64,000 nucleotides of DNA. It comes from Agarophyton chilense. Taxonomy: Eukaryota > Rhodophyta > Florideophyceae > Gracilariales > Gracilariaceae. A model generated the notes under the pieces. That model saw only the letters and a program-made list of their open reading frames with translations. It did no database searches and had not been told where the DNA came from. The stretch spans positions 868,001 through 932,000 of the forward strand of contig JARGXX010000092.1 in NCBI GenBank assembly GCA_030374765.1. Reading direction: 5' to 3'. Positions 45,560 to 56,634 of the stretch are shown here, one piece after another. Within the stretch, counting starts at the first letter, position 1; every line of letters starts with the position of its first letter. The position numbers and the translations under genes are program-made.

Positions 45560-45735
45560 TGAGTCCTGTTTGTGTTCCGAGCGCTTCCGCGAACCTTCAG
45601 TTCATGGTGAGGGCTGTTACACCTCTGTGAGTTAGTCAAATAAATTAATGCTTGTGCTTCTCCAAGGTCGTTCTTGTATCTCAAACGTGCGTGCCCCGGG
45701 ACGTCGTTCAACATTGCGAGCGTCTCAGATATTCC

Positions 45736-47475
45736 TCAGGTGTCGCGTGAGGACTGACTTTGTTCCCTGATGCGGTAGATACGGCAAACCGTCGTGTCGG
45801 GAGGCAGTTTAGGAGGCGTTTTGGTATTATTCGGGCCAATGGTTGCCCCCTCCTGAAGGCTGCGCTCCGTGCTGCCGATTTGGCACCAATAGCGGGCGAT
45901 GAAATTAGCTGGAATGGTTTGAGGCTCTTGCCAAGTGTCTTTCTCAGGGGTGTAGCCGATCCAACGGACGCGATAGCGCATAGTTCCATCTTCTCCCGGA
46001 CCGGCGGAGATGATGCGGTCAATCACTTATTCCAGTTGGTGTTCACTCTCTGGAAGGAGAGTGTGGTTCAGAGGGGCGAATCAATCGGAGTCGGTTGGAA
46101 GAGATGGGTCATCGTCATTGCCATTGACCATCGGGTTCATGAGACTAGTAAGGTCCGTGGGAACTGCCTTAGGGGGTGTGGGGATTTGAGCCTACACCTG
46201 AGGCCGTAGTGATTCCGTTGGGCCAGGGGACTAGGACTTTGATGATTCGGGAGAGCTGGGGGCTCATGTCACACGATCGATAGATACAGTGTGCTGTAGG
46301 CCGTCAATTAGTAACGTAATGGTGTGTTGATTGGCCTTAAGGACTTTCTATGGTCTCGTAGATCAGGGTAAGAGCTTCCGAGTAGTGTCCTCGAGTTCAT
46401 CACTGCCTTTCGGTGGCCGGTCCAGGTAAATTAATTTTTCTTTCCCAAAAGTAGTTGTGTTCCAGACGGCTTTGTCGAAATTGACCTTGCAGCGTCGTTG
46501 TGTTTTGGTCAGAAGAGCTCTAGCCGATTGGATAATGCGGTCGAAGCGTCGGCGCGAGTAGCACTTCGCCTGGGTAGGAGTCATTCCTTCGGTTATGTCC
46601 TGGGGAATAATGGATTGCTGAAGGTCAACAGCTATCGGCGGTGGCGATCTCGTTAGCGTTAAATCGAAAGGTGTTCTTTCCGTGGAAGCGTGCACTTGCG
46701 TGTTGTAGGCATAAACCAGTGGCTCAACGTAGTCGTCCCAGTCCAATTAATGCTCCAATACGTTGTGTGCCAATCGGTCCAAAAGGGTGCGGTTGAAGCG
46801 TTCGGCTTGGCCATTTGCCTGCAGATGGTACCGAGTGGTGTTCAAATGTTTGATACCCAAGGTAGCACAAACGTGTGAGAAGAATTTGGATACAAACTGG
46901 CTGCCGTTATCCGCATGAATGTAGAGTGGCATGCCATATTGATATACCCAGTGGGTCAAGAAGGCCGTGGCGACATCCGTGGCTGTTGTCTTCCCTAAAG
47001 GTAGGGCTCGGGTAAGTTTCGTAAACCTATCGGTTATAACCAAGATAAACCGTTTGCCATGGAACGACTTGGGCAGAGGTCCAAGTACATCCATTGTGAC
47101 CAGTTCCGTCGAACCTGCGGCGGGGAAGTGCTTCAATTTGGCCTGATGGTTGGCGCGAGACCCTCGGATTTGTGCGCATGATGTACAGTTCCGTGCGGTT
47201 TCCCATAGGTCCTGGGCCATTAGTGGCCAGTAGAAGAATTTCCTTAGGGTTTGGTACATTCGTCCACCTCCAGGGTGACCAGCCAAGCGAGAGAAATGGG
47301 CGAGGTATAGAAATCGCTCCCTTAGTGAAATTTGTATCAACCGTTGGAGTGTGCCATCCATCGGTGAGCGGCGACAAAGTAGTCCAAATCGGTCATAGTC
47401 GAATAGGCATCCATAGGTTCCTACCAATTGGGCTGTTTCCTTGCTGTACTCGTCTTCGACCTGCCCCTGTACCAT
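45736..47475 (-). pseudogene. Integrase-chromodomain of family-2 right copy
   Basis: Mirror of 13,902-15,641 with the same internal stops (TAA at 46,747-46,749; TGA at 46,363-46,365). The acidic triad is present, but the residue before the second Asp is Ala (HADNGSQF) where the left copy has Thr, and Leu to Val precedes it. Chromodomain at 45,736-46,026. Confidence 0.85.
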
Positions 47476-48071
47476 TTTCTCAATACTTGTAGGGAGTAGC
47501 TCCTTTTTCTCCGGGGCTATCGCGTTAACCTGAAGCGGTGTCGAATTGTACGGTACTGTCTACCAGTACAATATGTATACTTCGTTCTCCTTTACCTCAG
47601 GATCCTCCGATAACACCTTACACATAAGGTCATCTGTTTCCGTATAACCCTGAGGTCCATCATCTGTAAAGGGGGTAGGAATTAGGTCGTCCAATGGACT
47701 GTCATCAGTTCCGTCGGAAATGATTCGCAAGATGTCATCTGCTGCCTGGTGCTTGATGCCTGGCCTATAGGTTATCTCATAGTCATATTATGACAGTCTG
47801 AGGCGCAACCGAGGGAGGCGACTTGATGCATCGCTAATATTGAGTAACTAGCAGAGTGAAACGTGCTCTGTTCTGATGGTTAATCAAGTTCCCTCGAGGT
47901 ATGGACGGAATGTAAATACGGACCACACGATGGCTAGACATTCCTTTTCGGTCGTACTGTAGTTTCGCTCTGCGCTGGTGAGCGTTCTGCTCCAGTATCC
48001 AATAAATCGATAGTCCTTCGGTCACTCCTGGTTCTGTAGCAGTGCACATCCTACTTGGAAATCAGAGGCAT
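47476..48071 (-). pseudogene. Decayed RNase H and linker, family-2 right copy
   Basis: Mirror of 13,306-13,901; the RNase H strings ([25 protein letters not shown]) run from about 48,091 downwards, with the same stops. Confidence 0.68.
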
Positions 48072-50077
48072 CTATGACCAGGGCAAAGGCCTTTTGCTAT
48101 TGGGTTTTGGTAAAGCCAATGTAGGTGTGTTCAGCAATTTATCTTTTAGGGTCTGAAATGCCTCGTATTGGTCGTCGGTAAGGGCTTCGAACTCCGAAGG
48201 TGTTCCCTTCCCCAGCATCGCATTGAGAGCGACCAAGATCTTGGCAAACCCTTGGACGAACCGTCGGTAAACATTGCAAAAGCCCACGAAGGATCGTAGT
48301 TCGGTGTGGGTCCTAGGAGGCTTAGCCAGGCGAATCGCATTGGTAGTCCGTTTGGCCACCTTTAGTTTTCCTGGGAGGACGATGTGACCGAGAAAGTCCA
48401 CTGAGACCTGGAAGAAAGCGCATTTGCGGAGTTTCAGTGTCACTCCAGCGTCCTGTAGGATTGTTAGCACCTCCTTCACGTGGCGAAGGTGTTCCTTTAC
48501 GGTCTGTGAGAAGATTATAACGTCATCCAAATAGACCAGGGCTAACTTCCACTTGACTCTGGACAGTATGTTGTCCATTACCCGTTGGAAGGTTGCTGGC
48601 GCATTCTTTAAACCAAAGAGCATACGAGTAAATCTGAACACACCTTCGTGGGTGGTGAAGGTTGTCAGCGCTCTCGCATCCTCAGCCAAAGGGATTTGCC
48701 AATATCCGGATTTAGCTTCCAGTGTGGTATATACGACAGTTTCACCTAAGGAATCTAGACAGTCATCCATGCGGGGTGTTGGGTATGAGTCCTTCTTGGT
48801 TACTGCGTTCAGCTTCCTGTAGTAGACACAGAACCTGACGGAGCCATCTTTCTTCGCCACGAAAACAAGGGGACTTGCCCATTCGGATTGGTTTGGAGAC
48901 CCCGCCTCTATGACTTGATCTTTAAGCATCTTGTCCATCTGGTCGGCGACAATTTCCCTACCCATAAGGCCGGTACGGTATGGGTGCTGGAACTGTGGTC
49001 TAGCGTCGTCCTGAAGACCAATGCGGTCTGTACTGGCTCTAATTCTTCCCAATCTACCTGACCACATGGCCTGGTATTCCCTGAGGAGATCAAGTACCTG
49101 GGGCCTGTAGTATTTGAATTCTGCGCCGATAGCGACTGTTCCCTCCCAAAAGGAGACGTCCTTGTCGGGAGTTGGCGTTTCAAGATTATCCATTTGAGCC
49201 TCCATGATGGCCACCCGGGCAGATAAAGTGATTCCAATCACTATATCTTTAGGTAACCGTACGGGTTTATCTCTGAAATTGCTGATTGACCAAGGCCTGT
49301 TGGGGAGGAGGTCCATTATTTCATTGGCCATTAAGGTAAGGTGCTTCAGAACCGTTTTCGGGTGGTTCTGAATCGTTTCGAGACCTGAGGACTGGGAATG
49401 GACCGATACAGTGATTTGGGTGACCGGAGGTATCGTTATGGCCTTCGACAAACGAACATTATTGGGCTTCGTGTTTTCGGAGATAACCGCTCGTTTGCGG
49501 TTAGCTTCTGGCCCTGGGGCGGAACCAGTTATGGAGATGGAGGGTGCGCGGTAGAATGCGACTTTCCTAAGGCCTGGATAAATGGACTTAACGTATCGAT
49601 CGATAAAGGAGGTCCCTAAGATTGCCTCAGCGCCCAAGTTAGGACATACAAGGAACCACGTGGGGACTTTGAATTGTCGTAACCGGAGGTAAAGTGGTAC
49701 TATCCCTTTTATGTCCATTGGTCTACGTGATGCATCGGTAATCCTTGGGGTCTTCCTTCCTTGAACGAAATCTTGCCAACCCAGTGGGAGTAGCTAGGAT
49801 GGAACAAGTTGGGACCAGCGCCTGTGTCCAATATGACTGTGGTCACTCGAGAGTTGTTGAATAGACGTCCCACGGTTACTCGAACTTTGTAATTATCTTT
49901 CTTGAGGATACAGACAGGGTCGTTACTGTGTTCCAATTCAGATTCAACCTGAGCGGTCCATTCTGGGTGGTTTGTATTGGGAGGTGAAGAGCTCTTCGGC
50001 TCATGACCGTCTAATTGGTTGAGGCAGGGGCTTAAAGAGGGAGTATTTGCCTCGCGTCGAACATCTAACAGATTTAC
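48072..50077 (-). pseudogene. Protease-RT of family-2 right copy
   Basis: Mirror of 11,300-13,305. Same DTGAGPNLF protease motif, same frame change near 49,715, same FCVYYRKLN and LEAKSGYWQ substitutions. It differs from the left copy at four RT-region residues (Ala/Asp, Arg/Lys, Val/Ile, Cys/Phe). YLDDVIIFS retained. Confidence 0.85.
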
Positions 50078-52277
50078 AATGGAATTTCCGTTTCTTCTTG
50101 AGGATAAGATTCCTCTTCGGGGTCGTCCATAGGATCTACAATGGCGTCGACCTGTGGGGCTTTGATCGGAGTATCCGGAGGCATGGCATAGCTTGAGCTT
50201 CCAGGAGTCCCTGTGGTTCGTTTCTGTGCCCTGTTAAACATTCCTTCGGATCGCCGCACCCGGGAATTATTTTCCCTTGGGGCTAGGGGGTTTTTTCGTG
50301 CGTACTGAGGCAGATACCTCGTGCAGTCACAAGGTTGGGCCATGGAAAGGCAAAGGAAGCAATCCCTTGGGGAGCGAACAAAAACGTCCTTGTGGGGCGG
50401 AAAGGGAGAATACTTGGGTGTGGGTGGTCCAGTGGTCGCGGTAGTTCCCTGGGAGGTAAATGGTGGGGGACCGGACGGAGGAACGCTGGAATTGACGGCG
50501 AAGCCATCTTCTGAATCGGCATAAAGGAGTGATGAATCCATTTCCGACTCCTTGGAGCTAACCGAATGGGCTTGGTTGGGTTTACGCAATGGAATTGCGT
50601 GTCCTCTGGATATATCAGCGTTGCGCCTGGAGGTCCTGTTGGTTTTTCCATAACCCTCGGCGTAGGTAACGAGCCTTCGGAATGAGTATTGTGGGTTTTC
50701 TGTGTGGTAATTGCGCACATGTGTCCGAATGGCAGGGAGAAATCTCGTGATGAAGTGACGTTTAAGCCGTCCCTCGGAGAACACGTTTCCACATCGGAAA
50801 GCCTTCTTCCATAGGTCGTCTGAGAAAGCCGATTCGGTCATGTTGGAGCTCTGCCTAAAGGAGAGGACTTCCTGGTGGGCATCCTTTATGACGTCATCCG
50901 TGGCGTAGGTTTCCAAGAGGTAATGAAAAACCTGAGGGTATGACCTAAGGAGCTCACGGTCTTGAGCATCCACGAGGTCAGTTGTGCCAGATATCTTCGA
51001 AACCACTCGGTCACGCGCCTGTCCTGTAAAAAAGAATTGCAAAAGGTACAGAGCGGTGCCCTCGTGGACACTGTTCTGATTGCAGGCCGTACGGAACAAA
51101 CTGAGAAAACTAAAGACAGCAATGGGATCGAAACCCGAGAACTTGTCCGTAATGGTTAGTTGCACCCGTTTGGCCCATTTTGCGACTCTGCGAGCCACCG
51201 AACCAGAATATTTCGCGGACCTGTCGGCCAGCCGGTAATTCCAGTAGTCTTGAACCTTTAGGAAAAGTTTGTTGGTTGTTGTCAGTGGTGTGTGGCCTCG
51301 AACGGCAGCCTCATCTATTTTCGGGTCGGTTGTTTCGGTTGAGTCCGAATCGGAATCACTTGTGTCTGAATGGTCTCTTCTTTTACTCCTTCTGTTCTTC
51401 TTTTTTCTGCGGTTGCTTCTTTTCTTTCCAGCGGAATAGGGACCTAAACGATCGATCTCTCTATCAGATCCGATGGAGCCCTGAGGTCGCTGTACCTCAT
51501 ATAATCCGTCGGGTGAGGAAAGCAGTCTCTCTTCTAGACGCGGAGCTTCTTTTCTGCTCCTCGCTTGTCCCACCCTTGGATTTTCCTAATGGGCAACCTG
51601 TCTCTCATCTAGACGCGAAGCTTCTCTTCTGCTCCTAGATTGTACCACCATGGGGTTTTCCTGATGGTATTTCCTGCGAGGGGCGGATACTGCCGCCACT
51701 CCTGGGGGTTTGGTAGGGGGTTGCCATATGAAGACCGGATGGTTAATTTGTGGTGGAGTGGTTTTAAGGACCAATTTGCCTGCCTGGGGGTGACTGCTCC
51801 TTGAACAGCCTGCAGGAGGGAGTCTATGAATAATTCAGACTCCATTACCTTAGGGACGATTCGTGTGATGAGGTAATCCGTATGGTCAGCGATCGCCGTA
51901 GCGAGTCGCACGTCCATAATGAAATCCACGTGGATTGAGCAGACCTCAAGGAGACGGGGCAAGAGAAGGTTAGAAAGACCTGCAGGCAGGTTTTCTCGAA
52001 TACCTGCAGTCTGGGGGGTTTCTCCTTGAGGTGGCCCTGGCCTAGAGGTGGCCCTGGTGAGGCGTTCTTGTAAACGCGCTGCCACCATGGGTTCTCGGCG
52101 AATCCTTTCACGGTTATCCAGTGGGATTAGTACTACTTGCGGCTGGCTCCCCGTGCTCTTGCGGTCGCCAGCGGTATCAACCTGAGGGTCAGGCGACATC
52201 GCTGGCGTTGTAGTCGCACTTCGTCCTGCCGTAGGAGTCCTATGGTTGGGTCGGTTGGGTGTATTTCCTGCATCCAT
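50074..52277 (-). pseudogene. Gag of family-2 right copy
   Basis: Mirror of 9,100-11,303 with the same frame change and TAG (51,586-51,588). It differs at four residues: DFI for DFT, YGN for YGD and AEE for AED in the N-terminal frame, and DRLGP for DPLGP in the capsid frame. Confidence 0.82.
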
Positions 52278-52401
52278 AGTGGCGGTTGCTTCTGTACTTC
52301 TGGTCCGTTGGGGAACTAGACAAAAGGTTAGAATCCGGATAATTCTTCGTTTCAGTGGTCCGTTCAATTGTTCCAAAGGTTTCTAAGTCGGGAGAACAAA
52401 A

Positions 52402-52750
52402 TGTAACCCAATGAATTCTGGGTCAGCGTACGGGTCTCGACCGGTGGTAGCGTGGTAGAGCGGGTCCTAGGGTACGAATCCTTGACGGCGGCACTCCCAG
52501 TGTACTTGTTGCAATTAGCTGGCATTTACTGCGTAGTTCTACAGGTTGGAGCTACGGAAACGATGGCTTGAAGACCAAAGGGTGGAACTAATATACCTAA
52601 GGGGGTTATTTAGTATCCCAACTGTGCCTACCTTAATCTAAGGGAGAAGCGTCACTCGAGCCAAGTAAATAGTACTGGCGAGGCGCTGGGATCCCCATGG
52701 CACTGTTATGCTAATGTACTACACTAATTAAAATGCATTAATAATCTATA
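52402..52750 (-). repeat. 5' LTR of family-2 right copy
   Basis: 349 bp, mirror of 8,627-8,975. The primer-binding-like GTTCTCCCG lies at about 52,390-52,398 on the minus strand. Confidence 0.82.
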
Positions 52751-53435
52751 TGAGTGTAGGACAACGCTTGAAGCTGAGACACCATGAAGATGTTCGGGAT
52801 CTTTCTCTCTTGAGAGACACGCCTCATACGGAAGAGACGCGCCCCAGCGGAGCACAGAAACAGAGCCACTCTGGAAAGGCACGACGGAGTCGGGTGTAAG
52901 ACCGAGGCCAATCCGGCGGGATATCCTAGAGTGTTTAGGTGAGCACGGCACAGTCCGGAGTGTCACCAATCCTAGGCGGAGCGATATCACGGCGATTGTC
53001 GGAAATGGAGCGAGGAAACACTCGTATGAGGGGGACGAGCGGGGTGAGTGAGGCGGCCGCTCACGAGAGCAAAAAAAGGAGAACAAGAGGAAACGGGGGC
53101 GAAACCCTATACAGGGGCGCGAGACTACGACAAGTGTCGGCGATTAAATATGAACCCACGGTGGTGGTAGCACTATAGTTGACAGAGGGTGGATGAACTA
53201 ACGTGCCACGGGCGCTCACGCAGTATGCGGTGAAGACGCGCCGAAGGCGAAAAGTTCAGAGACAAGACTCCCTCCTTCGGATCTCCCAAGAGGGTCTTTA
53301 CTGGGGAGCAGTGCTCAACCTCCTAAGTAGTGTGGCGCGCGGCCCCTGACAGTGGGCGCGCTCCCGAAAAATAGACACTAAATAGCGATAGCGTAGCCAA
53401 ATAAATACTAAAAATTACTAAATAATACTAACCAT
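52751..53435. other. Interval between two LTRs, right-arm copy
   Basis: Mirror of 7,942-8,626; no gene recognised. Confidence 0.4.
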
Positions 53436-54508
53436 TGTAGAGCAACGCCCAGTCAGGGGATACTTGAAGATGCAACTCATAGAATGAGGATTGAACCCTC
53501 CGAGGGTTATGATTATGATCCCCTCTAAGGTGTGCTGAGGTGGCACTGTTTTCCGGTTATATTTCGCCTATAAGGGAAAATTCGGATGGCCCATGGTTGG
53601 ATTGGCCCGGTGATACACGTGGCTTAATTTTGGCACCGATTTTCGGATATTTGTAGCACGTTGGGCGTTTGGGCCCTGGCAGTGGGATCTCCACGTGTGT
53701 GGCCCTGAGCAGGTGTGCACTACTGTAGAGTTTAGTTAGTGGGCCCTACTTAGGGAGGCGAGATCTGACAGTCCGAGCTCAGAGTAAATGACAACCAAGG
53801 TTGGTCTTCGATACCTTTAGAGGTTCGTCGTCGCCATCGTTTCGGCCTTACAACCAGGAACGGGCTCTGGTTAGCAACGCCTGCGTAGCGACACGACTCC
53901 ACTTGGAGAGTGCCCACGTTTGGGTTCCGTGCAACCACCCCCTTGGGACCGCTCAGACGACCTGCGTGCACGATACCCCGTGGGGGTTCTGCTTACTTGT
54001 TGCGTGCTTTTTGTGTTTCCTTTCGAGGACAGGTTTTCGCCCCTGTATTGGGTTTCTTGTGTTGTTTCGCCCCTTTTCTGGTTCTCGGGTCCGGTGCCTG
54101 TTAGTGCCCGACCCTCGCCCCGTTTTTCCTCTTCGCCGGATTTTCCCCCATTCTTTGGGATACCCATACCCATTCCCGATCCAACGGTTTCTACCCCTCA
54201 CCTCCGTCGGTACTGCCGGAATCCCCCGTGGGAGTTACACCCCACACTACGGGTGGAACGGAGGGCTCTGTCTCTGAGTCTGCCTCCCCCCAGGGAGCAA
54301 GGCTTCGAACACCTTGAGAGCACTTCCCGTCGCCGGGTTTTGCTCCACAAGTGGTCTCCCGACTTAGAATCCGTTCTCGGACTTTTGGGTTGGTCATCCA
54401 CGTGTTGGAATATCTCTTGGAAGAGGAAGCACCGTCGTGAAGATTTGTTGTAGTGGTCCCCTTGGGAAAGGGTGGAATTGGTTTTTATTTTTGTTTTGTG
54501 TTACGTCA
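53436..54508 (+). repeat. 5' LTR of family-1 copy C
   Basis: Starts TGTAGAGC after the flank ACTAACCAT. A TATA-like TATAAGG is at 53,569-53,575, 134 bases in. Proposed end GTTACGTCA, followed by TCCGTTCTCCGGG. Two-LTR confirmation is impossible within the window. Confidence 0.7.
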
Positions 54509-54576
54509 TCCGTTCTCCGGGAATCTCGTGATCGAATTTCATCGTTACCCCGAATCATCGGTGTCTTGTCTGCAGC

Positions 54577-56607
54577 ATGACGCCGCCTACCCGTGGTTCC
54601 AGGACTGGATCGAACCGTCAAGCGGATTCAGTGCCCCCGGCCCCGCCTAGGTCGAGGAGCTCAATTCCCGAAGGTCGGAACGATTCCGGTATCGATCCGG
54701 ACACTCGGAGAGCACCCTCAGTGGTTTCAGGTCCTCGAGAGGTCGTGGCTGTGGGCCCAGCTCCAGTGGTGGAGACCCCCTCAGCAGCACCCCGAAGTCG
54801 GGCCGACCCTGAATTACAGCGCCTGGAGACTCGAATTGATATCGCCAATGCGGCTCACATCGAGCTCCTTCAGGAGGTTACTACCCTCCGCCTCAAGGTG
54901 GAGGACGCACAGGTGCGGGGAGTCGCCGATGACCTTCGTACCCTGAGGAGGGATGTGAACTCCCTTTTGGAAAGCTTTGGTACCCCTGGGGTCTTTATCC
55001 AGGAGTACCGGAGCCTCGTGGAGGAACACCGCGTGCAAGTGGAACGCTTCTGAGCTCGGCTGGACACCCTCGAGGCCATTATCCGTATGGACGGAGAAAC
55101 AGAAGCCTCGAAGGATAAACCCGACGTTTCGGAAGACGAAGAACACCGCTCCGCTAAACGGGACCGCCGCAAGTCCAAGAAGAGGGTTCACCTCTAAGAG
55201 GATTTATCGGATTCCGATCCCAATCGCTCGCCATCGAGTTTGTCCTCCGAATCTTCGGATAGTGAAGATGAACGCCGGTCATCCCGGGCGACTCGGTCGA
55301 AGGCTACTTACACCTCTCAAGGGGCAATCCGTACCCGGAAGAAGGGTAGGAAACACCTTGGATTAAGGGAGCTGAAGCCGACGAATTCTCTCTATCGGAA
55401 GCTGCTATCGTACCGCTATTATCAGTTGGATAACCCTTCGGGAGATCGAACATCCCGCGGAACGGGTAAGGTCAAGGACTACATCAAAAGGCTGAGCATC
55501 ACCCTACAGAAGAGGGAGTTCACAGGAACAGACCCAATTCTGGTGCTCGATTTCCTTGCGAGGTTCGTCCAGGAGGCTGACATCCTCGGTATGAGTGAAG
55601 CGCAAGCGTATCTTGCATTACTCTATTTCTTAAAGGGGATGGCTGAAGACCAGTTCAACTCCGTCCGTGGATCATCCCGAGCCACGGAAGGGGGAGTCAC
55701 GTGCTGGCCCGAAGCGGTGCAGTACCTCTTGAGGTCATACGCTACTGGAAATGCGATTCAGGAAGCAACCCTTGCATTAAGGGATACGCGGCAGAAGCCG
55801 ATGAAAACCGAAACGTTGTATTCAACTCGCTTGAATAAAGCGTTTCACCGATGCGGGAATGTATTCCCCGCCTACGAGAGATGCACCATGTTTGTGGATG
55901 GTTTGGACCCCTCGATAAGTGCATTGGTTGCCCGACATCGGGAAGAGAAGCGCAAGCTGACCTACTTGGAACTGGTTCAGTACGCCCAGGCTGAGGGGGA
56001 TACTCTCCGTGCCCGCCAGAACCGAAAGAGTCGGCGGACACGTGCACTCCTCGCCGATGGAGGTAACTCGTCTTTGTCACTCGCAGGAGGCCCTGCCCCT
56101 GTGGGGGTCAATAATAACATTCACTTCATTGGAAGTAACCCCGAATCTATGGGTACGTCTGAGTTGCCGTCGACATCCGCTCCGACTACGGATGAAGACC
56201 CTGCGCTCTATACCCAAGGACGGAGGGTGCCAGCTGCATCGCTACCTTTTGCGAATACCGCTGCTCGGTTCTCTCGCCCCGGATGGAGGGATACAGCACC
56301 ACGTTGCGTGGATTCACGTCCACAACCGAACCCGGCAGAGCTGATTTGCTATTTGTGTTACCTCCGTGGTCACAAAGCACCAGACTGCACATATCCCCTG
56401 CGGGAGGGTTCACGAATTATCGCTCAGTACGAGGCTCTGACCCCTGAGGAGAAAGCTCGAGTCCCGAGTAGGTTCTATGAGAAACAAAGGATACTCCGAG
56501 CTCACCTTGCTGACAGGGATACAGAACTTGTACCCGCGAACGGGGAACAACCGGTCTCCTTCGAGGCAGCTGCACCGAATTCGGTGGGGTCCGCTTCGAA
56601 AAACTAA
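54577..56607 (+). pseudogene. Gag of family-1 copy C
   Basis: 676 codons from ATG 54,577. Stops: TGA 55,051-55,053 (CGA in B) and TAA 55,195-55,197 (CAA in B). From 55,240 it is open for 455 codons, through the capsid-like region and the knuckle CYLCYLRGHKAPDC (about 56,350), to TAA 56,605-56,607. The N terminus up to the first stop is residue-for-residue identical to copy A over 158 residues, marking the near-identical zone of the arms. Further on, A and C differ at about ten residues in 250. Confidence 0.88.
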
Positions 56608-56634
56608 ACTTGGGAGTCTCCCCTGCGGGAGGGG
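56598..56634 (+). promoter_or_regulatory. Candidate -1 ribosomal frameshift signal at the gag-pol junction
   Basis: In the last gag codons, tcG AAA AAC taa gives a near-canonical slippery heptamer (G AAA AAC, 56,598-56,604). A -1 slip enters the pol frame. A GC-rich fold-back follows: CTCCC at 56,618-56,622 against GGGAG at 56,627-56,631, with an alternative partner GGGAG at 56,612-56,616. The sequence is the same in copy B (heptamer 32,167-32,173) and copy A (about 4,773-4,779, minus). The first slippery base and a 13-base spacer are not ideal. Confidence 0.45.

Larger units (their letters stand above)
42633..52750 (-). mobile_element. Family-2 retrotransposon, right-arm copy
   Basis: Reverse-complement duplicate of 8,627-18,744, with the same LTRs, stops and frameshifts. 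Because the lesions are shared, the element was already dead when the inverted duplication arose. A handful of amino acid substitutions distinguish the two copies. Confidence 0.92.
36089..55374 (-). repeat. Right arm of the 19.3-kb inverted duplication
   Basis: Reverse-complement partner of the left arm. It carries, in mirrored order, the unknown coding-like remnant, the family-2 LTR remnant, the 3.4-kb segment, the complete family-2 copy, a 0.7-kb interval, and the LTR and early gag of family-1 copy C. It starts abruptly inside the chromodomain codons of family-1 copy B. The junction has a 3-base overlap (CCG) between the element and the arm, consistent with a microhomology-type join. Differences from the left arm are mainly scattered substitutions. 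Confidence 0.93.

Noticed and set aside
53801-54453. Long open frames inside the family-1 LTR as genes
   Set aside because: Several overlapping frames of similar length with Pro/Arg-rich, low-information translations; not preserved as protein motifs, typical of GC-rich LTR/leader sequence.
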